Of a DNA stretch of 64,000 bases, positions 38,680-46,759 are shown piece by piece (positions within the stretch are counted from its first letter, which is position 1; each line of letters opens with the position of its first letter). The stretch lies in NCBI RefSeq assembly GCF_000730605.1, contig NZ_BBIS01000009.1, positions 284,673 to 348,672 of the forward strand, read 5' to 3'. Origin of the DNA: Pseudomonas monteilii NBRC 103158 = DSM 14164 (lineage in GTDB: Bacteria > Pseudomonadota > Gammaproteobacteria > Pseudomonadales > Pseudomonadaceae). The position numbers were made by a program, and so were the translations under genes. The notes under the pieces are model-generated. The model made no database searches, was not told where the DNA came from, and was given only the letters and a program-made list of their open reading frames with translations.

Positions 38680-38961
38680 TTAATCCTGGCGGCTGGTCAC
38701 TTCCAGCAGGTGGTAGCCGAACTGGGTTTTCACCGGGCCTTGCACGGTGTTGACCGGGGCGCTGAACACCACGGTGTCGAATTCCTTGACCATCTGGCCT
38801 GGGCCGAACGAGCCCAGGTCACCGCCCTGACGGCTGGACGGGCAGGTGGAGTTGGCTTTGGCGATTTCAGCGAAGTCGGCGCCTGCTTCGATCTGGGCTT
38901 TGAGTTCGTTGCATTTATCGATGCTGCTGACCAGGATGTGGCGGGCGGTTGCACGGGCCAT
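38680..38961 (-). CDS. ppiC: parvulin-type peptidyl-prolyl isomerase C, 93 aa
   Basis: Cytoplasmic single-domain parvulin, the length of E. coli PpiC. Motifs ATARHILVSSIDKCNELKAQIEAG, CPSSRQGGDLGSFGPGQMVKEFD and TQFGYHLLEVTSRQD are intact. AAGGAGCA lies before the ATG. It precedes yejA across a REP pair. A second parvulin with a more basic sequence lies 10 kb away at 27957-28232. Confidence 0.92.
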   Translation of the reverse strand: MARATARHILVSSIDKCNELKAQIEAGADFAEIAKANSTCPSSRQGGDLGSFGPGQMVKEFDTVVFSAPVNTVQGPVKTQFGYHLLEVTSRQD

Positions 38962-39040
38962 GGGTACTGCTCCTTGGGGTAAAAAGGCAAGCCTAGCGCA
39001 CTTGCTTGGGGTATGTCTCGCCAGGCTTGCAACCTTCGTC

Positions 39041-40102
39041 TTACAGTTTTTGTGCCGCTTCGCGCAACAGGGTTTCGGTCGAGTTCCAGCCCAGGCAGCC
39101 GTCGGTGATCGACACGCCGTACTTCAGTACACCCTTGCCCAGCGCCTGACAGCCATCGAACAAATGCCCCTCGATCATCACGCCAACGAGCGAGCGGTCG
39201 CCGGCCAGGCGTTGCGCCAGCACATCGTTGAACACCGCGGGCTGGCGAGCCGGGTCCTTGCCGCTGTTGGCGTGGCTGCAATCGACCATGATTCGCGCCT
39301 GCACGCCAACCTTGGCCAGTGCCTGGCGGGCCATGGCGATGCTGTTGGCATCGTAGTTGGGGCCTTTGTGGCCACCGCGCAGTACCAGGTGAGTGTCCGG
39401 GTTGCCCAGGGTTTCGATGATCGCCGGGTGGCCCTGCGCATCCATGCCGAAGTGGCGGTGCGGGTGGGCGGCGCTGCGCATGGCGTCGCTGGCGATGGCG
39501 ATGCCGCCGTCGGTGCCGTTCTTGAAGCCGACTGGCAGCTCCAGGCCGCTGACCATTTCCCGGTGAATCTGCGATTCGGTGGTGCGCGCCCCAATCGCGG
39601 CCCAGGCCAGTAGGTCGTCGAAGTAGCCGGCGGCCATCGGTTGCAGCAGCTCGGTGGCGATCGGCAGGCCGCGTTCGATCATGCTCAGCATCAGCCCACG
39701 GGACAACGCGATGCCCGAGTGCATGTCGTCACTGCCATCGAGGTGCGGGTCGTAGGCGAGGCCTTTCCAGCCCACGGTAGTGCGCGGTTTTTCGACGTAC
39801 GCGCGCATCACCAGCAGCAGCTTGTCGCTGACTTCACGGCTGAGAGCGGCCAGGCGGTCGGCGTATTCCAGGGCTGAGCGAGGGTCGTGGATCGAGCAGG
39901 GGCCGACGATCACCAACAGGCGCGGATCGCGGCCTTCGAGGATGTCCCGGATGGCCTGACGGTGTGCATGGACTTGCTGGGTGAGTTCGCTGGACAGCGG
40001 CATTTGCTGCTTGAGCAGGTGCGGGCTGGGCAGGCGCTTGCTGACGGTGGTGTTGGCCGCTTGCGGCTGGGTCAGGGGCAGGGCGAGGCTGGAAGCTTGC
40101 AT
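39041..40102 (-). CDS. 3-deoxy-7-phosphoheptulonate (DAHP) synthase, class I, 353 aa
   Basis: First enzyme of the shikimate pathway, joining phosphoenolpyruvate and erythrose 4-phosphate. Class I (AroFGH type) features: LLVIVGPCSIHDPRSALEYADRLA, MRAYVEKPRTTVGWKGLAYDPHLDGS, AIGARTTESQIHREMVSGL, LRGGHKGPNYD and VDCSHANSGKDPARQ. The N-terminal extension and NxxH-type regulatory strand suggest feedback control by an aromatic amino acid, Tyr or Phe/Trp not decidable here. AGGGAAAA precedes the ATG. The 450-base leader holds two Tyr/Trp/Phe-rich small ORFs and a strong terminator, so transcription is probably attenuated as well. Confidence 0.93.
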   Translation of the reverse strand: MQASSLALPLTQPQAANTTVSKRLPSPHLLKQQMPLSSELTQQVHAHRQAIRDILEGRDPRLLVIVGPCSIHDPRSALEYADRLAALSREVSDKLLLVMRAYVEKPRTTVGWKGLAYDPHLDGSDDMHSGIALSRGLMLSMIERGLPIATELLQPMAAGYFDDLLAWAAIGARTTESQIHREMVSGLELPVGFKNGTDGGIAIASDAMRSAAHPHRHFGMDAQGHPAIIETLGNPDTHLVLRGGHKGPNYDANSIAMARQALAKVGVQARIMVDCSHANSGKDPARQPAVFNDVLAQRLAGDRSLVGVMIEGHLFDGCQALGKGVLKYGVSITDGCLGWNSTETLLREAAQKL

Positions 40103-40150
40103 GGCGTTTTTCCCTGGGCGGACGGCGGGTTCTGGCCCGCGTGGTCGGCC

Positions 40151-40300
40151 CTATCGAGGTGTTCGACAGATCGTTGAATTCGTATTGGCTGCTGCATTGC
40201 CACCTGTGGAAGACCGGACGGAGGCGGCAGGCTGGCCCGAACGGGATTGGCTAAATCGCCAGGCATAGGTGTTTGCGTAGTAATAAGTGGCGTAGTTCAT
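40151..40300 (-). CDS. aromatic-rich leader ORF 2 (49 aa) upstream of DAHP synthase
   Basis: ATG at 40300 follows TTGAGGACAGATTC, a good ribosome site. The first 16 residues, MNYATYYYANTYAWRF, hold five Tyr, one Trp and one Phe; the rest (SQSRSGQPAAS... to ICRTPR) is ordinary and ends with TAG 48 bases before the DAHP synthase ATG. It lies downstream of the terminator hairpin, so it is translated only in read-through transcripts. A role in a second layer of control, for example coupling of translation to the DAHP synthase start, is an inference. Confidence 0.6.
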   Translation of the reverse strand: MNYATYYYANTYAWRFSQSRSGQPAASVRSSTGGNAAANTNSTICRTPR

Positions 40301-40344
40301 GAATCTGTCCTCAATGTGAATCGGTGTTGTTCAAAGGCCTGAAA

Positions 40345-40380
40345 AGCAAAACCCCCGGTCGGGAAGCCGACCGGGGGTTT
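40345..40380 (-). terminator. attenuator-type terminator hairpin upstream of DAHP synthase
   Basis: A 13-pair stem, AAACCCCCGGTCGG on one side and CCGACCGGGGGTTT on the other, with a 4-base loop; on the minus strand it is followed by TTTTGCTTTTC. It lies between leader ORF 1 and leader ORF 2, about 57 bases after the stop of the first, which is the arrangement of an amino-acid attenuator. A second hairpin, GGCGCCG/CGGCGCC, sits directly after the stop of ORF 1 and could be its competitor structure. Confidence 0.85.
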
Positions 40381-40436
40381 GAGTATTCTCATGTTCGGCG
40401 GCCCCTCGAAGGTGGGCGCCGTGTGGGTATCGGCGC

Positions 40437-40556
40437 CTAGTGGCTAAACCAATACCCAAAGTAATAGCTGGCAGGTGCCACGCAGCCGGCAACGGCCAGC
40501 ACAGGGCGCAGGGTGCGACCGGTGTGGTTGGCGTGGTTGCGGGTGTGTTTCGGCAT
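40437..40556 (-). CDS. aromatic-rich leader peptide 1 (39 aa)
   Basis: ATG at 40556 follows GGAGAG at six bases. The peptide starts MPKHTRNHANHTGRT and ends SYYFGYWFSH before TAG: seven residues (YYFGYWF) include three Tyr, two Phe and one Trp, and they lie right before the stop, where a stalled ribosome would affect folding of the following RNA. The terminator follows after about 57 bases. The position, ribosome site and codon run fit a leader peptide controlling DAHP synthase by attenuation. Too short for usual gene prediction. Confidence 0.75.
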   Translation of the reverse strand: MPKHTRNHANHTGRTLRPVLAVAGCVAPASYYFGYWFSH

Positions 40557-40677
40557 GTTGCTCTCCAGTGAATGAGCCCGAGCTTACTTCAGTTCGGCCG
40601 GGCCATTCAATGGATAAATGCTATAGGGTTGATCATTTGCTTTTGTACTGGTTGGTTCAATGACCGTAACGCCCGAC

Positions 40678-40998
40678 CTAGTGGCTGTCTTGGTCCTCTG
40701 CAGTACCTCCGGTGTGCCCCGCACCGGAGCCGGTAGCCTCGCCGGTGCTGTTAGAGCCGCCGCTGGCGCCGTCGGCGGCATCGGTGTTGTTGCCGGTGTC
40801 GCTGCTGTCGTTGCTTTTACCACTGCCGGGGCTGTTGACGCTGCTGCCCTCACCAGCCGACTTGCCGCCAGACTGATCGGTCTGTGGGCGACTGTCGGTG
40901 TTGGTGTGTGTGTCGGTGTTGGTGGCAGCGAAGGCGGTGCCGGTGAGGCTGGTCAGGGCCAGCGCGAGGTACAGGGAAAGCGGACGAATGCGGATCAT
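40678..40998 (-). CDS. exported Ser/Thr/Asn/Gly-rich low-complexity protein, 106 aa
   Basis: Signal peptide MIRIRPLSLYLALALTSLTGTAFA, then about 80 residues almost wholly of Thr, Ser, Asn, Gly, Asp and Ala (NTDTHTNTDSRPQTDQSGG... AEDQDSH) with no hydrophobic core, so it should be unfolded in the periplasm or outside. GGAGA precedes ATG 40998. Such proteins are seen in Pseudomonas as unnamed exported proteins. Role unknown. Confidence 0.65.
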   Translation of the reverse strand: MIRIRPLSLYLALALTSLTGTAFAATNTDTHTNTDSRPQTDQSGGKSAGEGSSVNSPGSGKSNDSSDTGNNTDAADGASGGSNSTGEATGSGAGHTGGTAEDQDSH

Positions 40999-41084
40999 GG
41001 GAAGTCTCCTTTGCGGATGATCTGTCATTCGTTTGGCCAAGTGCGGGGAGCGGGGTGCGCTTTGGGCGACGAGCGGTAACTTCA

Positions 41085-41103
41085 GGGGCCGCAAAGCGGC
41101 CCC
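41085..41103 (-). terminator. hairpin downstream of the MFS gene
   Basis: GGGGCCGCAAAGCGGCCCC, an eight-pair stem with a three-base loop, begins six bases after the MFS stop on the minus strand. No T run follows, so termination strength is uncertain. Confidence 0.55.
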
Positions 41104-41108
41104 TGGGA

Positions 41109-42407
41109 TCAATGAGATTCCGAGCGCTGTGCTGGCGCCGGGTTTTCTACCGGCTCCAGCGGCGGATGCTCCTGCGCGGCGTGCATCAGGTCTTCGGTCA
41201 CGCGCAGCTCGGCGCCGGTTGGCGAGAAGGTGGTCGAAGCCGTAAACGGTGCCGGGTGCTCCGCCGCCGGGCGTTTGCCACGGCGCCACATGAAGAAGCA
41301 CACCATGCCCAGGTTGACCACGGCAAAGGCCCAGAACAGGCCGGCCTCGCCAAACTCGGTCATCATCGGCGACATGGCGACCGGCGCCATGGCAGAGCCC
41401 AGCGAGTTGATCAACAGCAGGCCCTGAATCATCGGTACCAGCGCATCGGACGGCGCCCGGTCGGCGGCATGGCTGACCGCCACCGGGTACAGGGTGAACA
41501 CGCCACCACCCAGCAGGAACAGCATGGCTGGCAGCAGGAACGAGTCCGACGGCAGGAACACCGTGACCAGCGACAGCACCACACACAGCGCAGCCAGGGC
41601 GATCAGCACATCTTGGCGGTCCTTGCGGTCGGACCAGCGCCCGACCGGGTATTGCAGCAGCATGGCGCCGAGGATCACCCAAGCCATCATGTTACCGACC
41701 TCGCCCACCTCCAGGCCGATGCGTTGCAGGTACAGCGGCAGCAGGGAATAGATCCCGGCAATGGCCACACCCGAACCGAAGCAGCCCACCAGGCCTGACG
41801 GTGCCACACCCAGCAGCTGGCGGGGTTTGAGCGGTTCGACCTGGTCCAGCAGGGGCGATACCCGCGGCAAGATCACGATAGGCAGCACCGACAGTGCTGC
41901 CAGCACGCCAGCCAGCATGAAGGGGGCGGTGTCACCCAGCTGGGTGATTTCGCCAAGGCCGGCCTGGGCGATTACCCCGGCGCCGTAGAAGGCAATCATG
42001 TACAGCGCAAGCAGGCGGCCGCGAATCTTGGCGTCGCCGGCCAGTAGCAGCCAGCTTTCGATCACCAGGAACACGCCGACCGCCGCCCAGCCGTTGATCA
42101 GGCGCAGCACAGACCACCAGGTGACGTCGTAGAACAACCCTTGCAGCAGGATGGTCGCGGCGATCAGCGAAGCGAAGCTGGTGTAGGCGCGGATATGGCC
42201 GATGCGCAAGATCAGCCGGTCGTTGAAGATTGCACCCAGGGTCAGGCCGATGAAGTAGGTCGACGAGACAATACCGATGGTGGTGGCTGACTCACCGGCA
42301 GCGCCCAGGCGCAGGGTGGTCAGGGAAGACATGAAGCCGTTGCCCAGGGCAATGATGAACAACCCGAGCAGGGGCGCCAGCGCCATGGCCAGCAAACGCG
42401 GAGACAT
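41109..42407 (-). CDS. MFS transporter (YcaD-like), 432 aa
   Basis: Twelve-helix carrier. Helix 1 and following pattern MSPRLLAMALAPLLGLFIIALGNGFMSSLTTLRLGAAG, loop 2-3 with NDRLILRIGHIRAY, and mid-loop RWSDRKDRQDVLIALAAL are typical of the YcaD/drug-efflux-like branch. A hydrophilic tail of about 50 residues ends the protein. Start ATG 42407 has AGAGG upstream; the frame can be read 66 bases further up without a better start. Substrate unknown. Confidence 0.85.
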   Translation of the reverse strand: MSPRLLAMALAPLLGLFIIALGNGFMSSLTTLRLGAAGESATTIGIVSSTYFIGLTLGAIFNDRLILRIGHIRAYTSFASLIAATILLQGLFYDVTWWSVLRLINGWAAVGVFLVIESWLLLAGDAKIRGRLLALYMIAFYGAGVIAQAGLGEITQLGDTAPFMLAGVLAALSVLPIVILPRVSPLLDQVEPLKPRQLLGVAPSGLVGCFGSGVAIAGIYSLLPLYLQRIGLEVGEVGNMMAWVILGAMLLQYPVGRWSDRKDRQDVLIALAALCVVLSLVTVFLPSDSFLLPAMLFLLGGGVFTLYPVAVSHAADRAPSDALVPMIQGLLLINSLGSAMAPVAMSPMMTEFGEAGLFWAFAVVNLGMVCFFMWRRGKRPAAEHPAPFTASTTFSPTGAELRVTEDLMHAAQEHPPLEPVENPAPAQRSESH

Positions 42408-42775
42408 ACGTACCTCTAGTTGGATGAGCGGATGAGCGCCTTCTCGGACGCGCACACCGGCCCGACCCGGCAAGGGGCGAGTGGTTACACGGATGCGACC
42501 TGGGCAAGACTCAACCGCTGGGCCCTTTGGGAAATGGGCCGTGCGGGGAGGGTTGAGCCTATTTCACATGTGCGTTCATGTGTTCAGGCACGGACTCTGT
42601 CATTGCTGCCGGTTGCCACCGTTCAAGGCGACGGGCGAAAAGGAGGCGCGATTCTACGGGCTTGCGCGGTTTTGCCCAAGGGGCATTGGCGTGCGACGAG
42701 ACGCCGCAGTCTGTGGGCGACATGAATGTGTCTGCGGTAGACAAGCCAGTGCTGCAGGGCAAACCCGGTAATCCA
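42408..42775. other. intergenic region without recognisable gene
   Basis: This stretch of 368 bases separates two minus-strand genes. It must hold the promoter of the MFS gene near its left end. I see no convincing coding frame, RNA gene or terminator in it. Confidence 0.5.
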
Positions 42776-43369
42776 CTACCTGTCCCGCAGTTGCCATCCT
42801 TGATGGGTCAGCACCATGGCCCGGGTATCTTTGAGCGGCGTATCATGACTGGCCACAGCCTTGCCCAGTTCGGCAATGCTGGCTTTGACCTGTTCATCAC
42901 CGGCCCATGCCGGTAGCCCGGTAATCGTGTAGGCATAGGTCACATTCGATGTCTTTTGTCCCGTGGCTTCGCTTGGCGCGCTGAACTGTTCGATCGCTGT
43001 TACCTGCGCCTTGCCAAAGCACAGGCCGTGGCCCGCCTTGTAATACTTGCGGCCTTCATCGGTAAGCGCGTAGGCATAGTAGATGTCCGTTCGTGCCGGT
43101 TGCCACAGCCGGGCAGGCACCTCGGTGCGCGAGATTTCCTTCTCACTGACCACGCCCACCTTGGCCAAGGCATGCAGCGCCTTGTTGGTGCCGTGCAGGT
43201 CGAAGTCCTGTGTCTTGGTGGGGAATGAGCTGATGACGAAGCAGTGCGGATACTGGGTGTCGAGGTAGGCCTGGGCGGCTTTCTTGAAACTGGCCTCGGA
43301 GGTGTCGTTGCTGTCGGAGCAACCTGCCAGGGTTGCCAGCAGCGCCAGCGGCATGATCTTCCTGTACAT
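42776..43369 (-). CDS. putative lipoprotein, 197 aa
   Basis: Starts MYRKIMPLALLATLAGCSDSN with a classic lipobox (LAGC), so it is lipid-anchored. The rest is mixed alpha/beta with the two-Cys set HCFVISS and GLCFGKAQVTAIEQF and a winged-helix-like middle (ALHALAKVGVVSEKEISRTEVPARLWQPARTDIYYAYALTDEGRKYY). The latter segment resembles small lipoproteins of unknown function in pseudomonads. The ATG lies behind AAGGACG. Single gene. Confidence 0.72.
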   Translation of the reverse strand: MYRKIMPLALLATLAGCSDSNDTSEASFKKAAQAYLDTQYPHCFVISSFPTKTQDFDLHGTNKALHALAKVGVVSEKEISRTEVPARLWQPARTDIYYAYALTDEGRKYYKAGHGLCFGKAQVTAIEQFSAPSEATGQKTSNVTYAYTITGLPAWAGDEQVKASIAELGKAVASHDTPLKDTRAMVLTHQGWQLRDR

Positions 43370-43461
43370 GGTGAAACGTCCTTGAATGGCGAAGATAAAA
43401 CCGATGGCTGAAGATTAGAACCCACGGGTTAGAGCGGCGCAATCGTGGCAAGACGGCATCG

Positions 43462-44595
43462 CTATGGCTCACCTCGGGTATCGATACTGACGACCACCGA
43501 CATGCCTGGGCGCAGTTGCCTGGCTTCGTCCTGGCCGGCATCCACAGTAATGCGCACCGGAATCCGCTGGGCGATCTTGACGAAGTTGCCGGTGGCATTG
43601 TCCGCCTGCAGCAGGGCGAACTCCGAGCCGGTGGCTGGCGATATCTGCTGCACGTGTCCCTGCAACTTCAGGTGGTTCAGGGCATCCACGGTGAACGTCA
43701 CCGGCTGGCCGATGCGTACATTGGCCATTTGGGTTTCCTTCATGTTGGCGATGACCCACAAGGTGTCGGGTACCAGCGCCATCAACTGCGCGCCAGAGTT
43801 CACATAAGCCCCCAGGCGTGTGCCGATTTGCCCCAGCTGGCCGTCGCGCGGGGCAGTGACGCGGGTATTGTCGAGGTCGATGCGCGCCAGTTCCACGGCC
43901 GCCTTGGCATTCTCCACCGATGCTTCCAGCGCTGCCCGGTTGACCACCACCGTTTCACGGTCCTGGCGGGCGATTTCCAGCGCTGCCTTGGCCTGGGCCA
44001 GGCTGGCGACCGCTGCCGCTTCGCTGGCACGGGCCAGGTCCAGGTCGCGCCGCGACACCGAGCCGTCGTTGACCAGCGCCTGGTTGCGGCTCAGGTCGGC
44101 TTTGGCCTTGATCGCCTGGGCCATCGCATCGCCGATGGCCGCCTGGCGCTGGGCGATGGTGGCTTCGGCACTGTTGCGCTGCTGCAGGTTGTTGGCCAGG
44201 GCTGCCTGTTGTTGCTGCAGTTGGGCGATGGCCTGGGCCAGGCGCTGTTTGTAGATGCGGTCGTCCAGTTGCACCAAGAGGTCACCGGCCTTGACGAACT
44301 GGAAGTCGTGCACCGGCACGTCGACAATGTAGCCACTCAGTTGTGGGCCGATGATAGTCACCTGGCCGCGTACCAGCGCATTCTCGGTACTTTCGATGGC
44401 GCTGCCGAACGGTGGCAGGCGCCAGGCATACAGCACCAGCAGGATGCCGGCCAGGGCCACGCAGGCGAAACTGATTGACGAGAGGATGCGTACCCGCCGC
44501 GAACGTACCGGGCTGGTCGGCTCGCTGGGCGGTGTGGCACCTTCCGGGGCTTCGGCGATGGCGGTGGTGGTCGTGGTGCGGGTGTCGTCGGTCAT
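43462..44595 (-). CDS. HlyD/EmrA-family membrane-fusion protein, 377 aa
   Basis: Periplasmic adaptor of a drug pump. An N-terminal anchor helix (SSISFACVALAGILLVLYAWRLPP) is preceded by a Thr/Ala-rich cytoplasmic tail; then come the lipoyl-like halves (VRGQVTIIGPQLSGYIVDVPVHDFQFVKAGDLLVQLD and VTAPRDGQLGQIGTRLGAYVNSG) around a coiled-coil hairpin of about 100 residues. Starts four bases inside the end of the EmrB-type gene, so both are made together. Exports drugs or fatty acids together with that pump. Confidence 0.9.
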   Translation of the reverse strand: MTDDTRTTTTTAIAEAPEGATPPSEPTSPVRSRRVRILSSISFACVALAGILLVLYAWRLPPFGSAIESTENALVRGQVTIIGPQLSGYIVDVPVHDFQFVKAGDLLVQLDDRIYKQRLAQAIAQLQQQQAALANNLQQRNSAEATIAQRQAAIGDAMAQAIKAKADLSRNQALVNDGSVSRRDLDLARASEAAAVASLAQAKAALEIARQDRETVVVNRAALEASVENAKAAVELARIDLDNTRVTAPRDGQLGQIGTRLGAYVNSGAQLMALVPDTLWVIANMKETQMANVRIGQPVTFTVDALNHLKLQGHVQQISPATGSEFALLQADNATGNFVKIAQRIPVRITVDAGQDEARQLRPGMSVVVSIDTRGEP

Positions 44596-46241
44596 CGGTT
44601 GGGCGCGCCGGGGGTGGAGTCGGTGAGGGAGGCCTGGCGTTTTGCGTACCAGAGCCAGGTGCTACGGATGCAGATCCAGGCCATTGTCAGGATAGCGATA
44701 CTGCCAATCAGCACGAACACGTCGTTGTAGGCCATGATGTTCGCCTCGCGGGTGGCGGCGCTGGCCAGCAGGCGCATGCCGGCTTCGCTACGCAGGGCCG
44801 GGTCGGCGATGATGCTGCCGTAACCGCTGCCGCCGCTCTGCACGCGCGCATTGACCAGGGGTTCGAGGTAGCTGAGGCGGTCCATCAGGTGGCTGGAATG
44901 GAATTTTTCCCGCCAGATCTGGAAGGTGCCCAGCAGCGCCGCGCCAATCAGGCCGCCGAGGTTGTTGCAGATGCCGAACAGTACCGAAAAGCTCACCAGG
45001 TTACGTGGGTTGGCGCGCACATGGCTGATGCCCAAGGCCATCGACGGGCCAAGAAAGAAGGTGCTGCCAAAAGCCAGCAGAAACTGGCTGAAGTACATTT
45101 GTGCCGGGCGCGTGAGGTTGCTGGAGCTGCTGTCCATGAAGGCGCCGGCAGCCATGGCCAGCAACGAGACGAACAGCGGAATCACCAAGTGGTTGGGGTT
45201 GATGGTGAGGGCGCTGCTGGCCAGGCCTGCCACGGCCCCCAGCAGCATGATCCAGTACAGCGTGCGCATTTGCTCGCTGCCCATGTTCAGCGCCTGCAAA
45301 AAGCCGACTGCGCCCGTGGACTGTTCGGACGTGACCATGCGGATCAACACCACGCACAGCGCCAGGCGAATGACTGCACCGCTGCCCAGCCAATGGGTCA
45401 TCAACAACGGGTTCTGCCGGTTGTGCTCGATGGCCAGGCCGCTGAAGAGAAGGCCGATCGAGGCCGCCAGCGCCACGCCGATCCACGGCGCCTCCAGCCA
45501 CCAGTCGATGCGCCCCAGCGACAGCACGGCGCAAAGCAGGGCTGTGCCACTGGCGATCAGGGTGAAGGTCAGGAAGTCCAGGGGCTCGAAGGTCTTGAAG
45601 CGGTCACCGGGTGGCAACTTGAGCATCAACACGCAACCCAGCGCGGCCAGCGCCAGGCCCAGCTCGAACAGGTACAGGCCACGCCATTCGGCAATTTGCA
45701 GCAGGTCTTCGGAAAAGATGCGTGCCAGCGGCAGTGCCAGCTGCGAGGCGCCCAGGCCCAGCACCATTGCCTTGAGCCGCCATTGCGCTGGGAACGCCTG
45801 GATCATGTAATACAGCCCCAGCGAGCTGAGCGCGGCGCCGACCATGCCGTGGGCCGCGCGTACAGCGATGGCCGAGTTGAGGTCGTTGACCAGCAGGTGG
45901 GCGAAGGTGACCAGGGCGTACAGCACCAGGAACACCTCGGTGAAGGCTCGCAGGCCGAATTGTTGGCGAAACTTCACCAGCAGCAGGTTGATGGACACGT
46001 TGGTCATGACGTAGGCGGCAGGCAGCCAGGCCATTTCTGCCGTGGTCGCGCCCAAGGCGCCTTGCAGGAACACCAGGTTGGCGGTGACCAACGCGTTGCC
46101 AAGGCCGCCGGTGATTGCGACCAGCAGGCCGACCACGCCATAGGCCAGGCGCTTGGCTGGCGAATGCAGGGGCGTGGAGGGGGACCCCGGCAGGCTGGGT
46201 TTTTCGTGGGGAAGCCACTGGCGTGGGGCGTACTTGTCCAT
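44592..46241 (-). CDS. DHA2-family MFS efflux pump (EmrB-like), 549 aa
   Basis: Fourteen-helix drug:proton antiporter. Helices run from about residue 32 (AYGVVGLLVAITGGLGNALVTANLVFLQGALG) to about residue 535. Motif-C-like LPLARIFSEDL and the periplasmic loop before the last helix are visible; the canonical motif A is degenerate, as in the group that exports through HlyD partners in Pseudomonas. Signal for translation coupling: its TGA overlaps the adaptor's ATG. An alternative, shorter start cannot be excluded. Confidence 0.87.
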   Translation of the reverse strand: MDKYAPRQWLPHEKPSLPGSPSTPLHSPAKRLAYGVVGLLVAITGGLGNALVTANLVFLQGALGATTAEMAWLPAAYVMTNVSINLLLVKFRQQFGLRAFTEVFLVLYALVTFAHLLVNDLNSAIAVRAAHGMVGAALSSLGLYYMIQAFPAQWRLKAMVLGLGASQLALPLARIFSEDLLQIAEWRGLYLFELGLALAALGCVLMLKLPPGDRFKTFEPLDFLTFTLIASGTALLCAVLSLGRIDWWLEAPWIGVALAASIGLLFSGLAIEHNRQNPLLMTHWLGSGAVIRLALCVVLIRMVTSEQSTGAVGFLQALNMGSEQMRTLYWIMLLGAVAGLASSALTINPNHLVIPLFVSLLAMAAGAFMDSSSSNLTRPAQMYFSQFLLAFGSTFFLGPSMALGISHVRANPRNLVSFSVLFGICNNLGGLIGAALLGTFQIWREKFHSSHLMDRLSYLEPLVNARVQSGGSGYGSIIADPALRSEAGMRLLASAATREANIMAYNDVFVLIGSIAILTMAWICIRSTWLWYAKRQASLTDSTPGAPNR

Positions 46242-46317
46242 GGGCAGACTGTACTTGAGCGGCGGTTGCTGCTGCTAGGTGCATGCCTTGGTTTTTGTGG
46301 TGGCATTGAGATCGTGT

Positions 46318-46680
46318 GCATGAACATCGCACCGGTCAGCAGCCGCAGGCCGTCCACCGGCTCACCGAACACATTCAGCTCCACCCCCTTGTTGAACTCT
46401 TCGCCGTCCATGTTGAAGGTGTCCTACTGCGAACGACACATGTTCCCAGGGCTTGATCACCAGGCCATACACCGGGGTAGTGATGGATTCGTCGTAAGGC
46501 GTGTTGCGCGCACCGGTGCCGGTCGCCCAGCTGTCGACGCTGATCGATTGCCGCCGCACGCCCACGGTCAGCGGTGCCCGACTGCAACTGCCCTAGCCAA
46601 CCCTGCAGCCAGCCGTGGTGCTCGGTGTACAGCGTCTGGACCTGCAGGTTGAGGGTAGGGTCGGCGGGCGGCATGGCAGG
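46318..46680 (-). pseudogene. remnant of a TonB-dependent siderophore receptor
   Basis: Three frames carry recognisable receptor pieces: PTLNLQVQTLYTEHHGWLQG; LTVGVRRQSISVDSW... followed by PYDESITTPVYGLVIKPWEHVSF; and MDGEEFNKGVELNVFGEPVDGLRLLTGAMFM. In an intact receptor these are separated by long barrel segments, so the copy has large internal deletions and frameshifts. Upstream (46689-46725) the sequence GCAATTAAGAATTGATCGCAATC resembles a weak Fur box. It lies between the pump and the UvrA-like gene and makes no protein. Confidence 0.72.
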
Positions 46681-46759
46681 CGCGAGGTTCCGGGAGAGGA
46701 GCGCAATTAAGAATTGATCGCAATCTAAGCCTCTGCCTGGAACCTGGCAATGCGCGCTT

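Noticed and set aside
40678..41682. 334-codon minus-strand frame joining the low-complexity protein to sequence under the MFS gene
   Set aside because: The part inside the MFS gene is out of frame with a clear transporter; the real gene starts at ATG 40998 with GGAGA and a signal peptide.
46004..46411. 135-codon minus frame starting with receptor-like MDGEEFNKGVEL
   Set aside because: Only the first 32 residues are receptor-like; the rest is an out-of-frame reading of the EmrB gene, so it is part of the pseudogene, not a gene.
44475..46652. 725-codon plus-strand frame across the efflux pump and dead receptor
   Set aside because: Shadow of a 14-helix transporter; Gln/His/Gly-rich, runs across unrelated genes, so not coding.
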